This document shows positions 28,851 to 37,687 of a stretch of DNA of 40,012 bases, piece after piece. Within the stretch, counting starts at the first letter, position 1; every line of letters begins with the position of its first letter. The notes under the pieces were generated by a model, which ran no database searches, was not told where the DNA came from, and saw only the letters and a list, made by a program, of their open reading frames with translations. Source of the DNA: Ramlibacter sp. WS9 (GTDB taxonomy: Bacteria > Pseudomonadota > Gammaproteobacteria > Burkholderiales > Burkholderiaceae_C). The translations under genes were made by a program, and so were the position numbers. The DNA is taken from positions 1 through 40,012 of the forward strand of contig NZ_RKMB01000041.1 of NCBI RefSeq assembly GCF_003797765.1. Direction: 5' to 3'.

Positions 28851-30896
28851 CTAAGACATTCGGACGATGTGGTTCACATCGAGGATGAGCGAGACGGAGC
28901 CGTCGCTCATCACGGTGGCCCCCGAAATTCCGGGGACCTTGCGAAAGTTCGCTTCCAGACTCTTCACGACGACCTGCTGCTGGCCCACCACCTCGTCCAC
29001 CACCAGCGCGCAGTGCGCGCCATCGGCTTCGACGATCACCGCGATCGAACGCGTCTGCGTGGACGGCGTGGGCGGCGGGAAGATGTCGGCCAGGCGCAGC
29101 ACTGGCAAGTACGCCTCGCGCACCCGCAGCGTGTCGCCCTGCCCCGGCAGCGTGTGGATCTCGCCGGGCTCGACGCTGAGCGATTCGACCACGGTGGCCA
29201 GCGGCAGCACGTAGGTCGCATCACCGATGGCGACGATCATCGCTTCGATGATCGCGAGTGTGAGCGGCACGCTGACCGTGACGGTCGTGCCTTCGCCGGG
29301 AGAGGATGCGAGATCGATGTTGCCGCCCAGCGCCTTGATGTTGCGCCGCACGACGTCCATGCCCACGCCGCGCCCGGAGAGGTCCGTAACTTCGCGTGCG
29401 GTGGAGAGGCCGGGTTCGAAGACCAGTTGCCACACCTGCGCGTCCGGTGCGTCGGCTGCGATGGCGAGCCCGTTGCGCGCGGCCTGCTCCAGCAGCCGCT
29501 TGCGGTCCAGTCCGCGGCCGTCGTCGCGGACTTCGATCACGATGTTGCCGCCACGCTGGCGCGCCGCCATATGCAGCGTACCCACCGGCGGCTTGCCCGC
29601 TTCTTCGCGTTCTTGCGGCGACTCGAGGCCATGGTCGATGGCGTTGCGCACCAGGTGCGTCAGCGGATCGGAAATCTTTTCGATGAGGCCGCGGTCCACC
29701 TCGGTCGACTCGCCGGCGAACTTGAGCTCGACCCGCTTGCCGAGGCGCGCCGCAAGTTCATGCACCAGCCGCGGAAAGCGGGAGAAGGCGTTGGAGATCG
29801 GCAGCATGCGGATCGCGAGCACCGCTTCCTGCAGGTTGCGCGTGTGGCGCGCGAGGTCCGCAAGCCCACCTTCGACGAGCCGCGCGCCGGTGGCGCCGTC
29901 GTCGAGCCGGCCTGAGCGCGCCAGCATCGCCTCCGTGATCACCAGTTCGCCGACCAGGTTCACCAGCAGGTCGATCTTTTCGGTGGCGACGCGGATGTGC
30001 GCGGTATCGGGTGTGTGCAGGACGAACGGAGCCTCAATCTTTTCCGGAACCTCGCGTACCGCTGCGGCCGGCTGGAGCGCTTCGCGCTTGCGGCGGAACT
30101 CCTCCGGGTCGACGAAGAACTCGTCGCCCAGGTCCGGCCTGAGGTCGGCGTCCACGCCATTGAGCGCCGTGACTGCCGCAGCTGGTGCAATCGGTTCCAC
30201 CGCAGCATCGACGTCCGGCAATTCCAGCTTGTCGATCAGGATCTGGTCGGGCGCGACCAGCAGCGACAACACGCTTTGCAAGTCCATGGCCGTGCCTTCC
30301 AGCTCGACCTCGAACCGGACCCACCCGCCTGGCGTGTTGTCCACGGCGGTGTCGGTGACCGTACCCATCTCGGCCAGGCCGCTCAGCATCATGTCGAGTT
30401 CTTCGTCCGAGATCGGCTCCTCCAGCGGGCCGAGCGCCACAGCGAAGCGACGGATCACAGGGCCCGCCGCCGCGTTCCTTGCATCGGTCCGGGGCCGGCC
30501 CAATTGTTCGCGCAGGAGCGACTCGGCCGGGCCGCTGTCCGGCGGTTCCGGCACGTCGCCGCGGTGGCACAGGGCCTGCGCGCGCACCGCATCGCCGGCC
30601 TTGAGCAGCGCACTCACGTCGCCGCGTTCCAACGGGCGCTCTTCCTTGCGCAGCAAATCCAGCAGGCTCTCTTGCAGGTGCGCGAGCGCCGCCATGTCGC
30701 CGCAGCCCAGCATCGCGGCGCTGCCCTTGATCGAGTGCACCGCGCGGAAGATGGCGTTCAGGTCTTCGAGATACGGCTGCTCCGGCTGCAGGCCCAGCAG
30801 GATGCGCTCGACGTCGGCGAGGTGATCCTGCGTCTCCTCGAAAAAGATCGCGCGGTAGGCGCTGGGGTCGACGAAGTTGCCGCCGGGACCGTACAT
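28851..30896 (-). CDS. cheA: Chemotaxis histidine kinase CheA
   Basis: The product has 681 residues. P1 histidine-phosphotransfer domain with His54 in FRAVHSIKGSA; a degenerate P2-like linker (about 125-265); P3 dimerisation (about 300-370); P4 ATPase with N-box LTHLVRNAIDHGLES, G1 DDGRGLD and G2 GRGVGMDVVRR; and P5 CheW-like domain (about 545-681). It phosphorylates CheY and CheB in response to receptor state. The only receiver candidates in the cluster besides CheB are the two genes just upstream. The stop is 9 bases from cheW. Confidence 0.96.
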   Translation of the reverse strand: MYGPGGNFVDPSAYRAIFFEETQDHLADVERILLGLQPEQPYLEDLNAIFRAVHSIKGSAAMLGCGDMAALAHLQESLLDLLRKEERPLERGDVSALLKAGDAVRAQALCHRGDVPEPPDSGPAESLLREQLGRPRTDARNAAAGPVIRRFAVALGPLEEPISDEELDMMLSGLAEMGTVTDTAVDNTPGGWVRFEVELEGTAMDLQSVLSLLVAPDQILIDKLELPDVDAAVEPIAPAAAVTALNGVDADLRPDLGDEFFVDPEEFRRKREALQPAAAVREVPEKIEAPFVLHTPDTAHIRVATEKIDLLVNLVGELVITEAMLARSGRLDDGATGARLVEGGLADLARHTRNLQEAVLAIRMLPISNAFSRFPRLVHELAARLGKRVELKFAGESTEVDRGLIEKISDPLTHLVRNAIDHGLESPQEREEAGKPPVGTLHMAARQRGGNIVIEVRDDGRGLDRKRLLEQAARNGLAIAADAPDAQVWQLVFEPGLSTAREVTDLSGRGVGMDVVRRNIKALGGNIDLASSPGEGTTVTVSVPLTLAIIEAMIVAIGDATYVLPLATVVESLSVEPGEIHTLPGQGDTLRVREAYLPVLRLADIFPPPTPSTQTRSIAVIVEADGAHCALVVDEVVGQQQVVVKSLEANFRKVPGISGATVMSDGSVSLILDVNHIVRMS

Positions 30897-30910
30897 TTGA
30901 AGGTATCCGA

Positions 30911-31279
30911 TCAGATGAACTTGGCCACGATGTCGAGCATCCGCTGCGGATCGAACGGCTTGGCCATCCAGCCGGTGGCGCCCGCCTCGCGGCCCTTCTG
31001 CTTGAGCACCGGGTCGACTTCCGTGGACAGGACGATCAATGCGACCGCGTCGTAGTCGGACAGCGCGCGCAGCTTGCCCACCAGCGTCACGCCATCCATC
31101 ACCGGCATGTTGTGGTCGGTCACCACCAAGTCGTACCGGCGCGCGCGGGCCAGCTCCAGCGCCTCCGCGCCATCGCCCGCCTCAGCCACTTCATAGCCGG
31201 CCTGCCCCAGGATGGCCGCGACCATTTTGCGCATCGAGCGCGTGTCGTCCACGACCAGAATCGACTTGGCCTTGGTCAT
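30911..31279 (-). CDS. CheY-like single-domain response regulator
   Basis: The product has 122 residues, a lone receiver. The acidic pocket Asp11-Asp12, phosphoacceptor Asp55 (VVTDHNMPVMDG), Ser85/Thr86 (VLSTE) and Lys107 (MAKPF) are all in place. Start MTKAKSILVVDD at 31279 overlaps the upstream regulator by 4 bases. It is the likely diffusible output of the adjacent CheA. Its target (flagellum, pilus or another system) cannot be told from the window, since no motor genes are near. Confidence 0.93.
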   Translation of the reverse strand: MTKAKSILVVDDTRSMRKMVAAILGQAGYEVAEAGDGAEALELARARRYDLVVTDHNMPVMDGVTLVGKLRALSDYDAVALIVLSTEVDPVLKQKGREAGATGWMAKPFDPQRMLDIVAKFI

Positions 31280-32130
31280 TTGCGCTCCGTATGCTTGCGG
31301 CTGGACGGAAGGAACTTGGCGATGACTTCCAGCAGGCGGTCTTCGTCCAGCGGCTTGGTGAGGTATTCGTCGCAGCCGGCGATCGAGCCGCGCAGTTTGT
31401 CGAACGGCGAGCTGCGGCTGGTGAGCATCACCACCGCGGTCTTCTTGATGGCCTGCTTGTTCGACTTGATCAGCTTGCAGACCTGGTAGCCGTCGATGCC
31501 GGGCAGCACCACGTCCAGGAACACGCATGTGTATTCCTGCGTGGCGGACAGGCCGATGGCTTCCTCGCCGGTCTCGGCGATGTCCACCTCGAAACCGAAG
31601 GGCGCGAGCTTGGCCTGCATGAACATGCGCACCGTGGCGTTGTCGTCGACGACCAGCACGGTGTCACCCAGCATGCGCTTCGTGGTGGCTGCGTCCGGCG
31701 CCTCGTTGCGCGGCAAGGAGCGGTTCAGCGGCGCGCCCGACAAGCTGCGCCGCAGGGATGCGGCGGGCGCCGGGGGCGGCGCCACGGCAACGGGCGCCTC
31801 GTCACCACTGTTGAGCGTGTCGTCGAGCGCCTGCAGCAGCCGGGCCCACTGCAAGGGCCGCGGAAGCACCAGTCCGTCCGTGCCCTGGGGCCGCGCGCCC
31901 ACGAGCACCGCGGGCAGCCCCGCGCGCTTGTGCAGTGCCTTGTATTCGCTGAACGCGGCGGCGTTGTCGGCATCGACGAGGTACACGTCCGGCGAGCGGC
32001 CCGTGCCGGGCTCGAACTGGGCGAAGCCCGGGTCGCGCCGCGCCGCCAGCGCGAAGATGCTGGTGAGCATCGATCGTTCGACGTCGTTGAAGCCGATGAC
32101 GTCGACGAGGTAGTGGTCGTTGGGGGTCAC
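31276..32130 (-). CDS. Two-receiver response regulator with an N-terminal pseudo-receiver
   Basis: The product has 284 residues. The C-terminal receiver (about 155-275) is complete: Asp162-Asp163, phosphoacceptor Asp206 (CVFLDVVLPGIDG), Thr237 and Lys259 (LTKPLD). The N-terminal 110 residues look like a degraded receiver: Asp53 or Asp55 in VYLVDADN stands at the acceptor strand, and PRPLQWARLLQAL replaces the usual KP segment. A Pro/Ala linker joins them. It lies between a Ser/Thr kinase and the CheY-like gene with 4-base overlaps on both sides. Confidence 0.85.
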   Translation of the reverse strand: MTPNDHYLVDVIGFNDVERSMLTSIFALAARRDPGFAQFEPGTGRSPDVYLVDADNAAAFSEYKALHKRAGLPAVLVGARPQGTDGLVLPRPLQWARLLQALDDTLNSGDEAPVAVAPPPAPAASLRRSLSGAPLNRSLPRNEAPDAATTKRMLGDTVLVVDDNATVRMFMQAKLAPFGFEVDIAETGEEAIGLSATQEYTCVFLDVVLPGIDGYQVCKLIKSNKQAIKKTAVVMLTSRSSPFDKLRGSIAGCDEYLTKPLDEDRLLEVIAKFLPSSRKHTERK

Positions 32131-32957
32131 GATGAATTCCTAATGGAAGTGTTCTCCATGCGTTGCAACTGCGAGAGGACGGCCTGCCCGTCGGCGGGCC
32201 GGTCGTGGGGATCCTTGGCGAGCATCGTATCGACGAGCGGCTGCCAGGCTGCGTGCGCGGACGCGAGCCGCGGCACGGGCGCCAACAGGTGCTGGCCCAG
32301 CAATTCCGCAAGCGTCTGGCCGGGGAATGGCGGCTCGCCCGCCAGCATCTGGTAGGTGCAGATGCCGAGGCTGTAGACATCCGCCGCGGGATGCGCCGGC
32401 GCACCGCCGCTTTGTTCCGGCGCGGCGTAGAGCGGCGTGCCGGTGACCGATCCCTGCGCCAGCGCTTCGTCTTCGCCGGCGCGGCGCGCGCAGCCGAAAT
32501 CGGCCAGCGCCAGGCCACCGTCGGCCCGCAGCAGCATGTTGGCGGGTTTCACGTCGCGGTGCACCCAGCCATGCTCGTGGATGCGGCGCAGGGCGCGTGC
32601 AGCCTGGGACACGACGGACAGGACCATCGTGTGGCCCAGAGCGCCGCGGTGTGCCGCCATCGATCCGCCGGCCGCGTACTCCATGGCCAGGAAGTCCTGG
32701 CGGCCCGTGCGGCCGGTGTCGAACACGCGGATCACATCCGGGCCGGCCAGCGCGGCCTGGGCCTCGAACTCCACCTGAAAGCTCACGGCCGCGGCAAAGG
32801 TTCGGTCGCTACCGTTGCGCGCCAGTTTGAGCGCGACGCGGTGCATCGTGTCCAGGTGCCAGGCCAGGTAAACGGTAGACCGGCGGCCGCGGCCGATCTC
32901 GGCTTCCAGCCGGTAGCCCGCGACTTGCGGCAGGCCCGGGGTGGCGGAAGTTGTCAT
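32127..32957 (-). CDS. Hanks-type serine/threonine protein kinase
   Basis: The product has 276 residues, a bare kinase domain with no membrane segment. The motifs are in order: glycine loop IGRGRRSTVYLAW, Lys44 in VALKLAR, Glu in FQVEFEAQ, catalytic loop VHRDVKPANML (Asp135), DFG at 153-155, and TPLYAAPEQ (activation-loop end). All catalytic residues are present, so it should be active. It is cytoplasmic. It overlaps the response-regulator gene and the upstream cyclase-kinase gene by 4 bases each. Confidence 0.92.
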   Translation of the reverse strand: MTTSATPGLPQVAGYRLEAEIGRGRRSTVYLAWHLDTMHRVALKLARNGSDRTFAAAVSFQVEFEAQAALAGPDVIRVFDTGRTGRQDFLAMEYAAGGSMAAHRGALGHTMVLSVVSQAARALRRIHEHGWVHRDVKPANMLLRADGGLALADFGCARRAGEDEALAQGSVTGTPLYAAPEQSGGAPAHPAADVYSLGICTYQMLAGEPPFPGQTLAELLGQHLLAPVPRLASAHAAWQPLVDTMLAKDPHDRPADGQAVLSQLQRMENTSIRNSS

Positions 32958-34558
32958 TGCCCCACCCGCCCCAGCGCATCCAGCAACTCGGTGGCCGACT
33001 CGAACCGTTGCGCGGGATTTTTCGCGAGCATCTTCTCCAGCACCGGCTGGTACTTGCGGTGCGCGGCGGGCAGCACCGGCACGGGTGCATTGACGTGCAT
33101 CAGCAGCAGTTCCCGTGCGGTGGCCGCAAGGTACGGCTTCACGCCGGTGAACATCTCGTAAGCCACGACGCCCAGGCTGTACAGGTCGCAGCGCACGTCA
33201 ACAGTCTTGCCCTGGGCCTGCTCCGGGCTCAGGTAGTACGGCGTGCCGACGATGTCGCCCGCGCCTGTGTCGGTGATGAGCATGGACATCTGCTTGGCGA
33301 TGCCGAAATCGGCGATGGCCAGCGTGCCGTCCTCGCGCATCATGATGTTGTCGGGCTTCAGGTCGCGGTGGACGATGCCCGAGCGGTGGATGGCTTCGAG
33401 GCCGGCCGCGATCTGCGTCAGGAAATACAGCGCGATGCCCGGGTCCAGCGCCTGGCGCATCCGGCTGCGCAGGTCGCCCTGCGGGAAGTATTCCATGGCG
33501 ATGTACGCGTTGCCGCCGGAGAAATCCTGCCGGAAGATGTGCGCCACGTTGGGGTGGTCGATCTGCGCGAGCAGCGCGAATTCCTGGATGAAGCGGTGCA
33601 GGTCCATGTCGCCGTTGGAGTCGTCCAGGCGCAAGACCTTGAGCACCTGCGGCGGGCCACCTGCCATGGGCTGGGCCAGGTAGACGGTGGCGATGCCGCC
33701 CTCGCCCAGCTTGCGCAGCAAACGGTAGTTCTCGATCAGCACATGGCCGGGACCGTGCTTGCCCGGATTGGCGGCTGCCGCCGCGGCGCGGGCCAGCTGC
33801 TGATTGCGCACCAGTGACTGGCGCAGCGCATCGTAGTGGCTGGCCGGCGTGAGCGATTTCTGGCGCGGGAACAGCCCCGTGATCTCCACCACTTCCAGGA
33901 AGGTGTCGTCCGGCAGGCCCAGCGTGCCGCCGCGGCCGGCGTCGACGCGGCTGCCCGCCGCGACGCGCGTGGACAGCGACGTGACGACGCTCCAATGCAT
34001 GTCGGTGGCCACCACTTGCAGCAGGCGCGCGATCTCCACCGCCTCGCCGGTGGCGTGCACCATGCCGGTTTTCGCGCGGGGCACCACTTCTCCCACGCCC
34101 AGGTGAACGCCGATCGCGATCGACAGCGGCGGCAGGCCGGCGGAGTGCGGACGCGCCGCCACGCGGCTCGCCAGTTGCTCCGACTCGTGCACGATCAGGA
34201 TGGACGCATGCAACGCGCGCTTGGCATGGACGGGCACCGTGTCCTCGGGCTTGTCCGGGAACACACACAGGATGGAATCGGGACGGCGCTGCGCGATCAC
34301 CCCGCCCAGCTTCGAAACTGCGTCCGATAGCACACGGCGCACCTCGTTGACGAACGTGGTGAGCTCGGAGCCCGACATCGTTTCGCAGGTGCTGGCGAAG
34401 TTGCGCAGCCGGGCGTACATGAATGTGGCCAGCCCGGCTCGGGGCTCGTCGCGCGCGGGCATCTCGCCCTGCAGCGTGGACACGCCGAAATCTTCCAGCG
34501 GAGCCGCTTCGGTGGACGGGAACTGGGCATCCGCCTCTTCGGGCGATCGAATAGCCAT
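32954..34558 (-). CDS. Serine/threonine protein kinase with an N-terminal degenerate nucleotide-cyclase-like domain
   Basis: The product has 534 residues. The ATG at 34558 has GAGGTGA 4 bases upstream. Residues 40-230 resemble a class III nucleotide-cyclase homology domain (ATFMYARLRNF, RRPDSILCVFPD, LSIAIGVHLGVGEVVPR, AVEIARLLQ). The first metal-binding Asp is lacking: YAR replaces the usual D-I/V in the FxD motif, and Asn and Arg of the last motif are altered, so catalysis is doubtful. Residues 276-534 are a full kinase with Lys307, HRDLKPDN (Asp399), DFG (417-419) and TPYYLSPEQ. There are no membrane segments. It is the first gene of the chemosensory cluster. Confidence 0.88.
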   Translation of the reverse strand: MAIRSPEEADAQFPSTEAAPLEDFGVSTLQGEMPARDEPRAGLATFMYARLRNFASTCETMSGSELTTFVNEVRRVLSDAVSKLGGVIAQRRPDSILCVFPDKPEDTVPVHAKRALHASILIVHESEQLASRVAARPHSAGLPPLSIAIGVHLGVGEVVPRAKTGMVHATGEAVEIARLLQVVATDMHWSVVTSLSTRVAAGSRVDAGRGGTLGLPDDTFLEVVEITGLFPRQKSLTPASHYDALRQSLVRNQQLARAAAAAANPGKHGPGHVLIENYRLLRKLGEGGIATVYLAQPMAGGPPQVLKVLRLDDSNGDMDLHRFIQEFALLAQIDHPNVAHIFRQDFSGGNAYIAMEYFPQGDLRSRMRQALDPGIALYFLTQIAAGLEAIHRSGIVHRDLKPDNIMMREDGTLAIADFGIAKQMSMLITDTGAGDIVGTPYYLSPEQAQGKTVDVRCDLYSLGVVAYEMFTGVKPYLAATARELLLMHVNAPVPVLPAAHRKYQPVLEKMLAKNPAQRFESATELLDALGRVGQ

Positions 34559-34778
34559 GCTCACCTCAGCAAGAGCCGGTGGTGCGGGCACGCGCGTTTG
34601 TGGACGCCGGGGCCAGCGGCCCGGCCAGTAATGTTTGCTTCCATACCCAACTTGTCATCCTCGTCAGGCGGTTGTACCGGACTCGACCGCATCTGTCACG
34701 CCGTGTTACCACTGGCGAGTGCCTTTGACGCCTCCATAAGACGCGATGAATACTTACTAGCCAAGGTACGGCACGGTA

Positions 34779-35663
34779 TCAGCCGCGCGGATGGTGCTCC
34801 GCATGCAGTTTCTTCAAACGTTCGCGAGCAACGTGCGTGTAGATGGTGGTGGTCGAAATGTCCGCATGCCCCAGCAGCATCTGAACGGCGCGCAGGTCGG
34901 CGCCGTGGTTGAGCAGATGCGTGGCAAACGCGTGGCGCAACGTATGCGGCGACAGCGGCGCCGTGATGCCGGCCGCGCGCGCCTGCTTCTTGACGATCAC
35001 CCAGAACATCACGCGCGTCATGCCCTGCCCCCGCGCGGTGACGAACAGGTCGTCGGTCTGTTGGCCGCCAAGGATTTCAGGACGGGCCTCACGCAGGTAG
35101 CGGTCGATCCAGTCGCGTGCGACCTGGCCGAACGGCACCAGCCGTTCCTTGTTGCCTTTGCCGAGCACCCGAAGCACGTGCTCCGTCATGCTCACATTGA
35201 ATGTCTTGAGCGACACCAGCTCGGAAACGCGCAGCCCGCTCGCGTACATCAGCTCCAGCATCGTGCGGTCGCGCAGGCCCAGCGGCGTGTCGACGTCGGG
35301 CGCGCCCAGCAACGCCTCCACCTGGCCCTCCGTCAGCGTCTTGGGGACGCGCAGCGGCTGGCGTGCCGACTCCAGGCGCAGGGTCGGATCGACCGTGACG
35401 AGCCGCTCGCGCAGCGCCCAGCGAAAATAGCGCTTGAACACCGTGAGCCGCCGGTTGGCGGTGGTCGCCTTGCTCTGCGCGTGGCGGGCCGCGAAGTAGC
35501 CGTTGAGGTCGGCCTCCGTGGTGGCGGCCAGCGTGCGGCCCTGGCCGGTGAGCCAGGCGGCGTACAGCGAGAGGTCTCGCCGGTAGGCCGACAGCGTGTT
35601 CTTCGAAAGGCCCTCTTCCAGCCACAGGGCGTCGATGAAGGCGTCGATGGCGTCTGCGCTCAA
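34779..35663 (-). CDS. xerD: Site-specific tyrosine recombinase XerD
   Basis: The product has 294 residues, the usual XerD length. It works with XerC at dif to resolve chromosome dimers. An N-terminal SAM-like core-binding domain (DALWLEEGLSKNTLSAYRRDL) precedes the catalytic domain with Arg145, Lys in GKGNKER, His240-x-x-Arg243 (SPHTLRHAF), His266 and Tyr275 (IYTHV). The start is TTG at 35663, overlapping the upstream Bug-type gene by 4 bases (TTGA); no better start keeps the family N-terminus. It lacks the extra helix region of integron integrases by length and is taken as the housekeeping enzyme. Confidence 0.94.
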   Translation of the reverse strand: MSADAIDAFIDALWLEEGLSKNTLSAYRRDLSLYAAWLTGQGRTLAATTEADLNGYFAARHAQSKATTANRRLTVFKRYFRWALRERLVTVDPTLRLESARQPLRVPKTLTEGQVEALLGAPDVDTPLGLRDRTMLELMYASGLRVSELVSLKTFNVSMTEHVLRVLGKGNKERLVPFGQVARDWIDRYLREARPEILGGQQTDDLFVTARGQGMTRVMFWVIVKKQARAAGITAPLSPHTLRHAFATHLLNHGADLRAVQMLLGHADISTTTIYTHVARERLKKLHAEHHPRG

Positions 35664-36631
35664 TCCAGCTTCAGCTTCGCCTGGTCGACGACTTTCTTGT
35701 AGACCGCATATTCGGCCTTGATCTGCTCGCTGAACTGCTGCGGCGTGTTGCCCACGATCAGTGAACCGGTGTCCTCGATGCGCTTGCGCACCGCCGGGTC
35801 CTGCAGCACCTTGACCACCGCGTCATGGATCTTGGCGACCACTTCCGGCGGCATGCCCTTGGGGCCCAGGATGCCGTAGTAGGCCATCCGGTTCACCGGT
35901 TCCAGGCCCACTTCCTTGAAGGTCGGCACGTTCGGCAGTTCCTTCAGGCGCTGGGGCGCGGCAACGACGAGGGGCACGAGCCGGTTGTCCTTGATGAAGG
36001 GCAGTGCCGAGGGCAGGTTGTCGAAGACCATGGGCACCTGCCCCGCGACCGTGTCGTTCAAGGCCGGGCCGGCGCCGCGGTACGGGATGTGCGTGACGAA
36101 GGTACCCGAGAGGTTCTTGTACAGCTCCATCTGCAGGTGGCCGATGCCGCCCGTGCCGGAGGAGGCATACGAATAACGGCCCGGCGCACGCTTGAGTTCA
36201 GCGACGAAGGCCTTGTAGTCCTTGGCCGGGAAGCTGGGGTGCACCGCAATCACGTTGGGCGTGGCGGCGATGTTGATGATGGGCGTGAAGTCGGTGAGCG
36301 GGTTGTACGGGATCTTGGTGTTGATCGCGGGGTTGGCCGCCGTGGTCGACACCGTGGCCATGCCCAGCGAATAGCCGTCCGGCGCGGACCGGGTGGTTTC
36401 CAGCGCGCCGATCACGCCGCCGCCACCGGCCTTGTTTTCCACGATGACCGACTGGCCCAGCGCCTTGCCCAGCGGCTCGGCGATGACGCGCGCGATGATG
36501 TCCGTCGTGCCCCCGGGCGCGAAGGGCACTTGCAGCTTGATGGGTTTGTTGGGATAGCTCTGCGCCAGCGCGGGGCCAGCGGCGAAGGCCAGGGCGGCGG
36601 CGGACAGGGCAAACCATTGACGGCGTTTCAT
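35660..36631 (-). CDS. Bug/TctC-family periplasmic solute-binding protein
   Basis: The product has 323 residues. A signal peptide (MKRRQWFALSAAALAFAAGPALA) ends before QSYPNKPIKL. The ligand pocket motifs VPFAPGGTTDIIAR and the ENKAGGGGVIGA loop are typical of the Bug receptors, which are greatly expanded in Burkholderiales and bind small carboxylates or other organics. Start 36631 has AAGGAGAG about 8 bases upstream. No tctA or tctB partner is nearby, as is usual for orphan Bug proteins. The ligand cannot be predicted. Its stop overlaps the xerD start. Confidence 0.93.
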   Translation of the reverse strand: MKRRQWFALSAAALAFAAGPALAQSYPNKPIKLQVPFAPGGTTDIIARVIAEPLGKALGQSVIVENKAGGGGVIGALETTRSAPDGYSLGMATVSTTAANPAINTKIPYNPLTDFTPIINIAATPNVIAVHPSFPAKDYKAFVAELKRAPGRYSYASSGTGGIGHLQMELYKNLSGTFVTHIPYRGAGPALNDTVAGQVPMVFDNLPSALPFIKDNRLVPLVVAAPQRLKELPNVPTFKEVGLEPVNRMAYYGILGPKGMPPEVVAKIHDAVVKVLQDPAVRKRIEDTGSLIVGNTPQQFSEQIKAEYAVYKKVVDQAKLKLD

Positions 36632-36749
36632 TGAAGACTCTCCTTCTGATTCGTGAGAAAGCAAAACACCCTCCATCGTATGAGCAGATTCGGCGGGCCC
36701 TCTGTGGAATCCGCTTAGGGGCTAACCCTAGAGATCACGGCCGCGCCGT

Positions 36750-36755
36750 TATGCT
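36750..36755 (+). promoter_or_regulatory. -10 box for a possibly leaderless AEC transporter transcript
   Basis: TATGCT lies 6 bases before the GTG at 36762, so the transcript would start at or next to the start codon. No ribosome-binding site precedes the GTG. Confidence 0.35.
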
Positions 36756-36761
36756 CGCGCG

Positions 36762-37667
36762 GTGAACTACGCCCAGCTGCTGTTTCCCGACTTCTCGCTC
36801 ATCCTTTGCGGGTACCTGGTGTGCCGCCACACAGCGCTCGACCGCACGGTCTGGCAACAGGTGGAAAGCCTGGTCTACTACTTCCTCTTCCCGGTGCTGC
36901 TGTTCCAGTCGATCGTGAAAAGCCCGCTCGACCTGGGCGCCGCGTCGAGCCTTATCGCGGCCGGCCTGCTGACGGGACTTTGCGGCATCGCACTGGCCTA
37001 TTCACTGCCGCACCTTCCGTGGCTGGGCAAGCGCATCGACGTGCGAGACCACGCCGCGAGCGCGCAGATCGCCTTCCGCTTCAACTCGTTCATCGCGCTG
37101 GCGCTGGCCGAGCGGCTGGCGGGTGCGCAGGGCCTGCTGCTGATCGCGGTACTGATCGGCGTTTGCGTGCCGCTGTTCAACGTCGCCGCCGTCTGGCCGA
37201 TGGCGCGCCACGGCCAGACCGGCTTCGTAGGCGCGCTGGTGCGCAATCCGCTGATCATCGGCACCGGGCTGGGCCTGGCCGCGAACCTGCTGGGCCTGTC
37301 GATCCCGCCGTGGCTCGAGCCGACCGTGAGCCGCATCGGCGCCGCCTCCCTGGCGCTGGGCTTGATGGCCGCGGGCGCCGGCATGCAGTTCGGCACCCTG
37401 GCCACAGCGAAGACGCTCGCGGTCGCGGTGCTGGCGATCCGGCACCTGCTGACGCCGCTCATTGGATTCGCGCTCGCCCGCCTGTTCCGGCTGGACGCGA
37501 CACAGACGGCCGTGCTGCTGGCGTTTTCGGCCCTGCCGACGGCGTCGAGCGCCTACGTTCTGGCCGCGCGCATGGGCTACAACGGCGCGTACGCCGCCGG
37601 GCTGGTCACACTGTCAACGCTCCTGGCCATGCTGAGCCTGCCGTTCGCGCTGGGCGTCTTGCGTTAA
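36762..37667 (+). CDS. AEC family transporter (auxin efflux carrier-type)
   Basis: The product has 301 residues with about ten membrane helices in two five-helix bundles. The N-terminal unit includes LLFPDFSLILCGYLVCR and VESLVYYFLFPVLLFQSIVK; the C-terminal unit includes NPLIIGTGLGLAANLLG and LLAFSALPTASSAYVLAARMG, a conserved segment of the family. AEC carriers export or exchange organic anions; the substrate here is not known. The start is GTG at 36762. The gene is divergent from the Bug-type gene and convergent with queG. Confidence 0.9.
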   Translation: MNYAQLLFPDFSLILCGYLVCRHTALDRTVWQQVESLVYYFLFPVLLFQSIVKSPLDLGAASSLIAAGLLTGLCGIALAYSLPHLPWLGKRIDVRDHAASAQIAFRFNSFIALALAERLAGAQGLLLIAVLIGVCVPLFNVAAVWPMARHGQTGFVGALVRNPLIIGTGLGLAANLLGLSIPPWLEPTVSRIGAASLALGLMAAGAGMQFGTLATAKTLAVAVLAIRHLLTPLIGFALARLFRLDATQTAVLLAFSALPTASSAYVLAARMGYNGAYAAGLVTLSTLLAMLSLPFALGVLR

Positions 37668-37687
37668 GGGGGACCACCCCCGCGAAC

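Noticed and set aside
34779..35663. Tyrosine recombinase as the integrase of the cassette-like region
   Set aside because: Length and motifs match housekeeping XerD; it is coupled to a Bug-type gene about 14 kb away and there is no room for the extra helix region of integron integrases.
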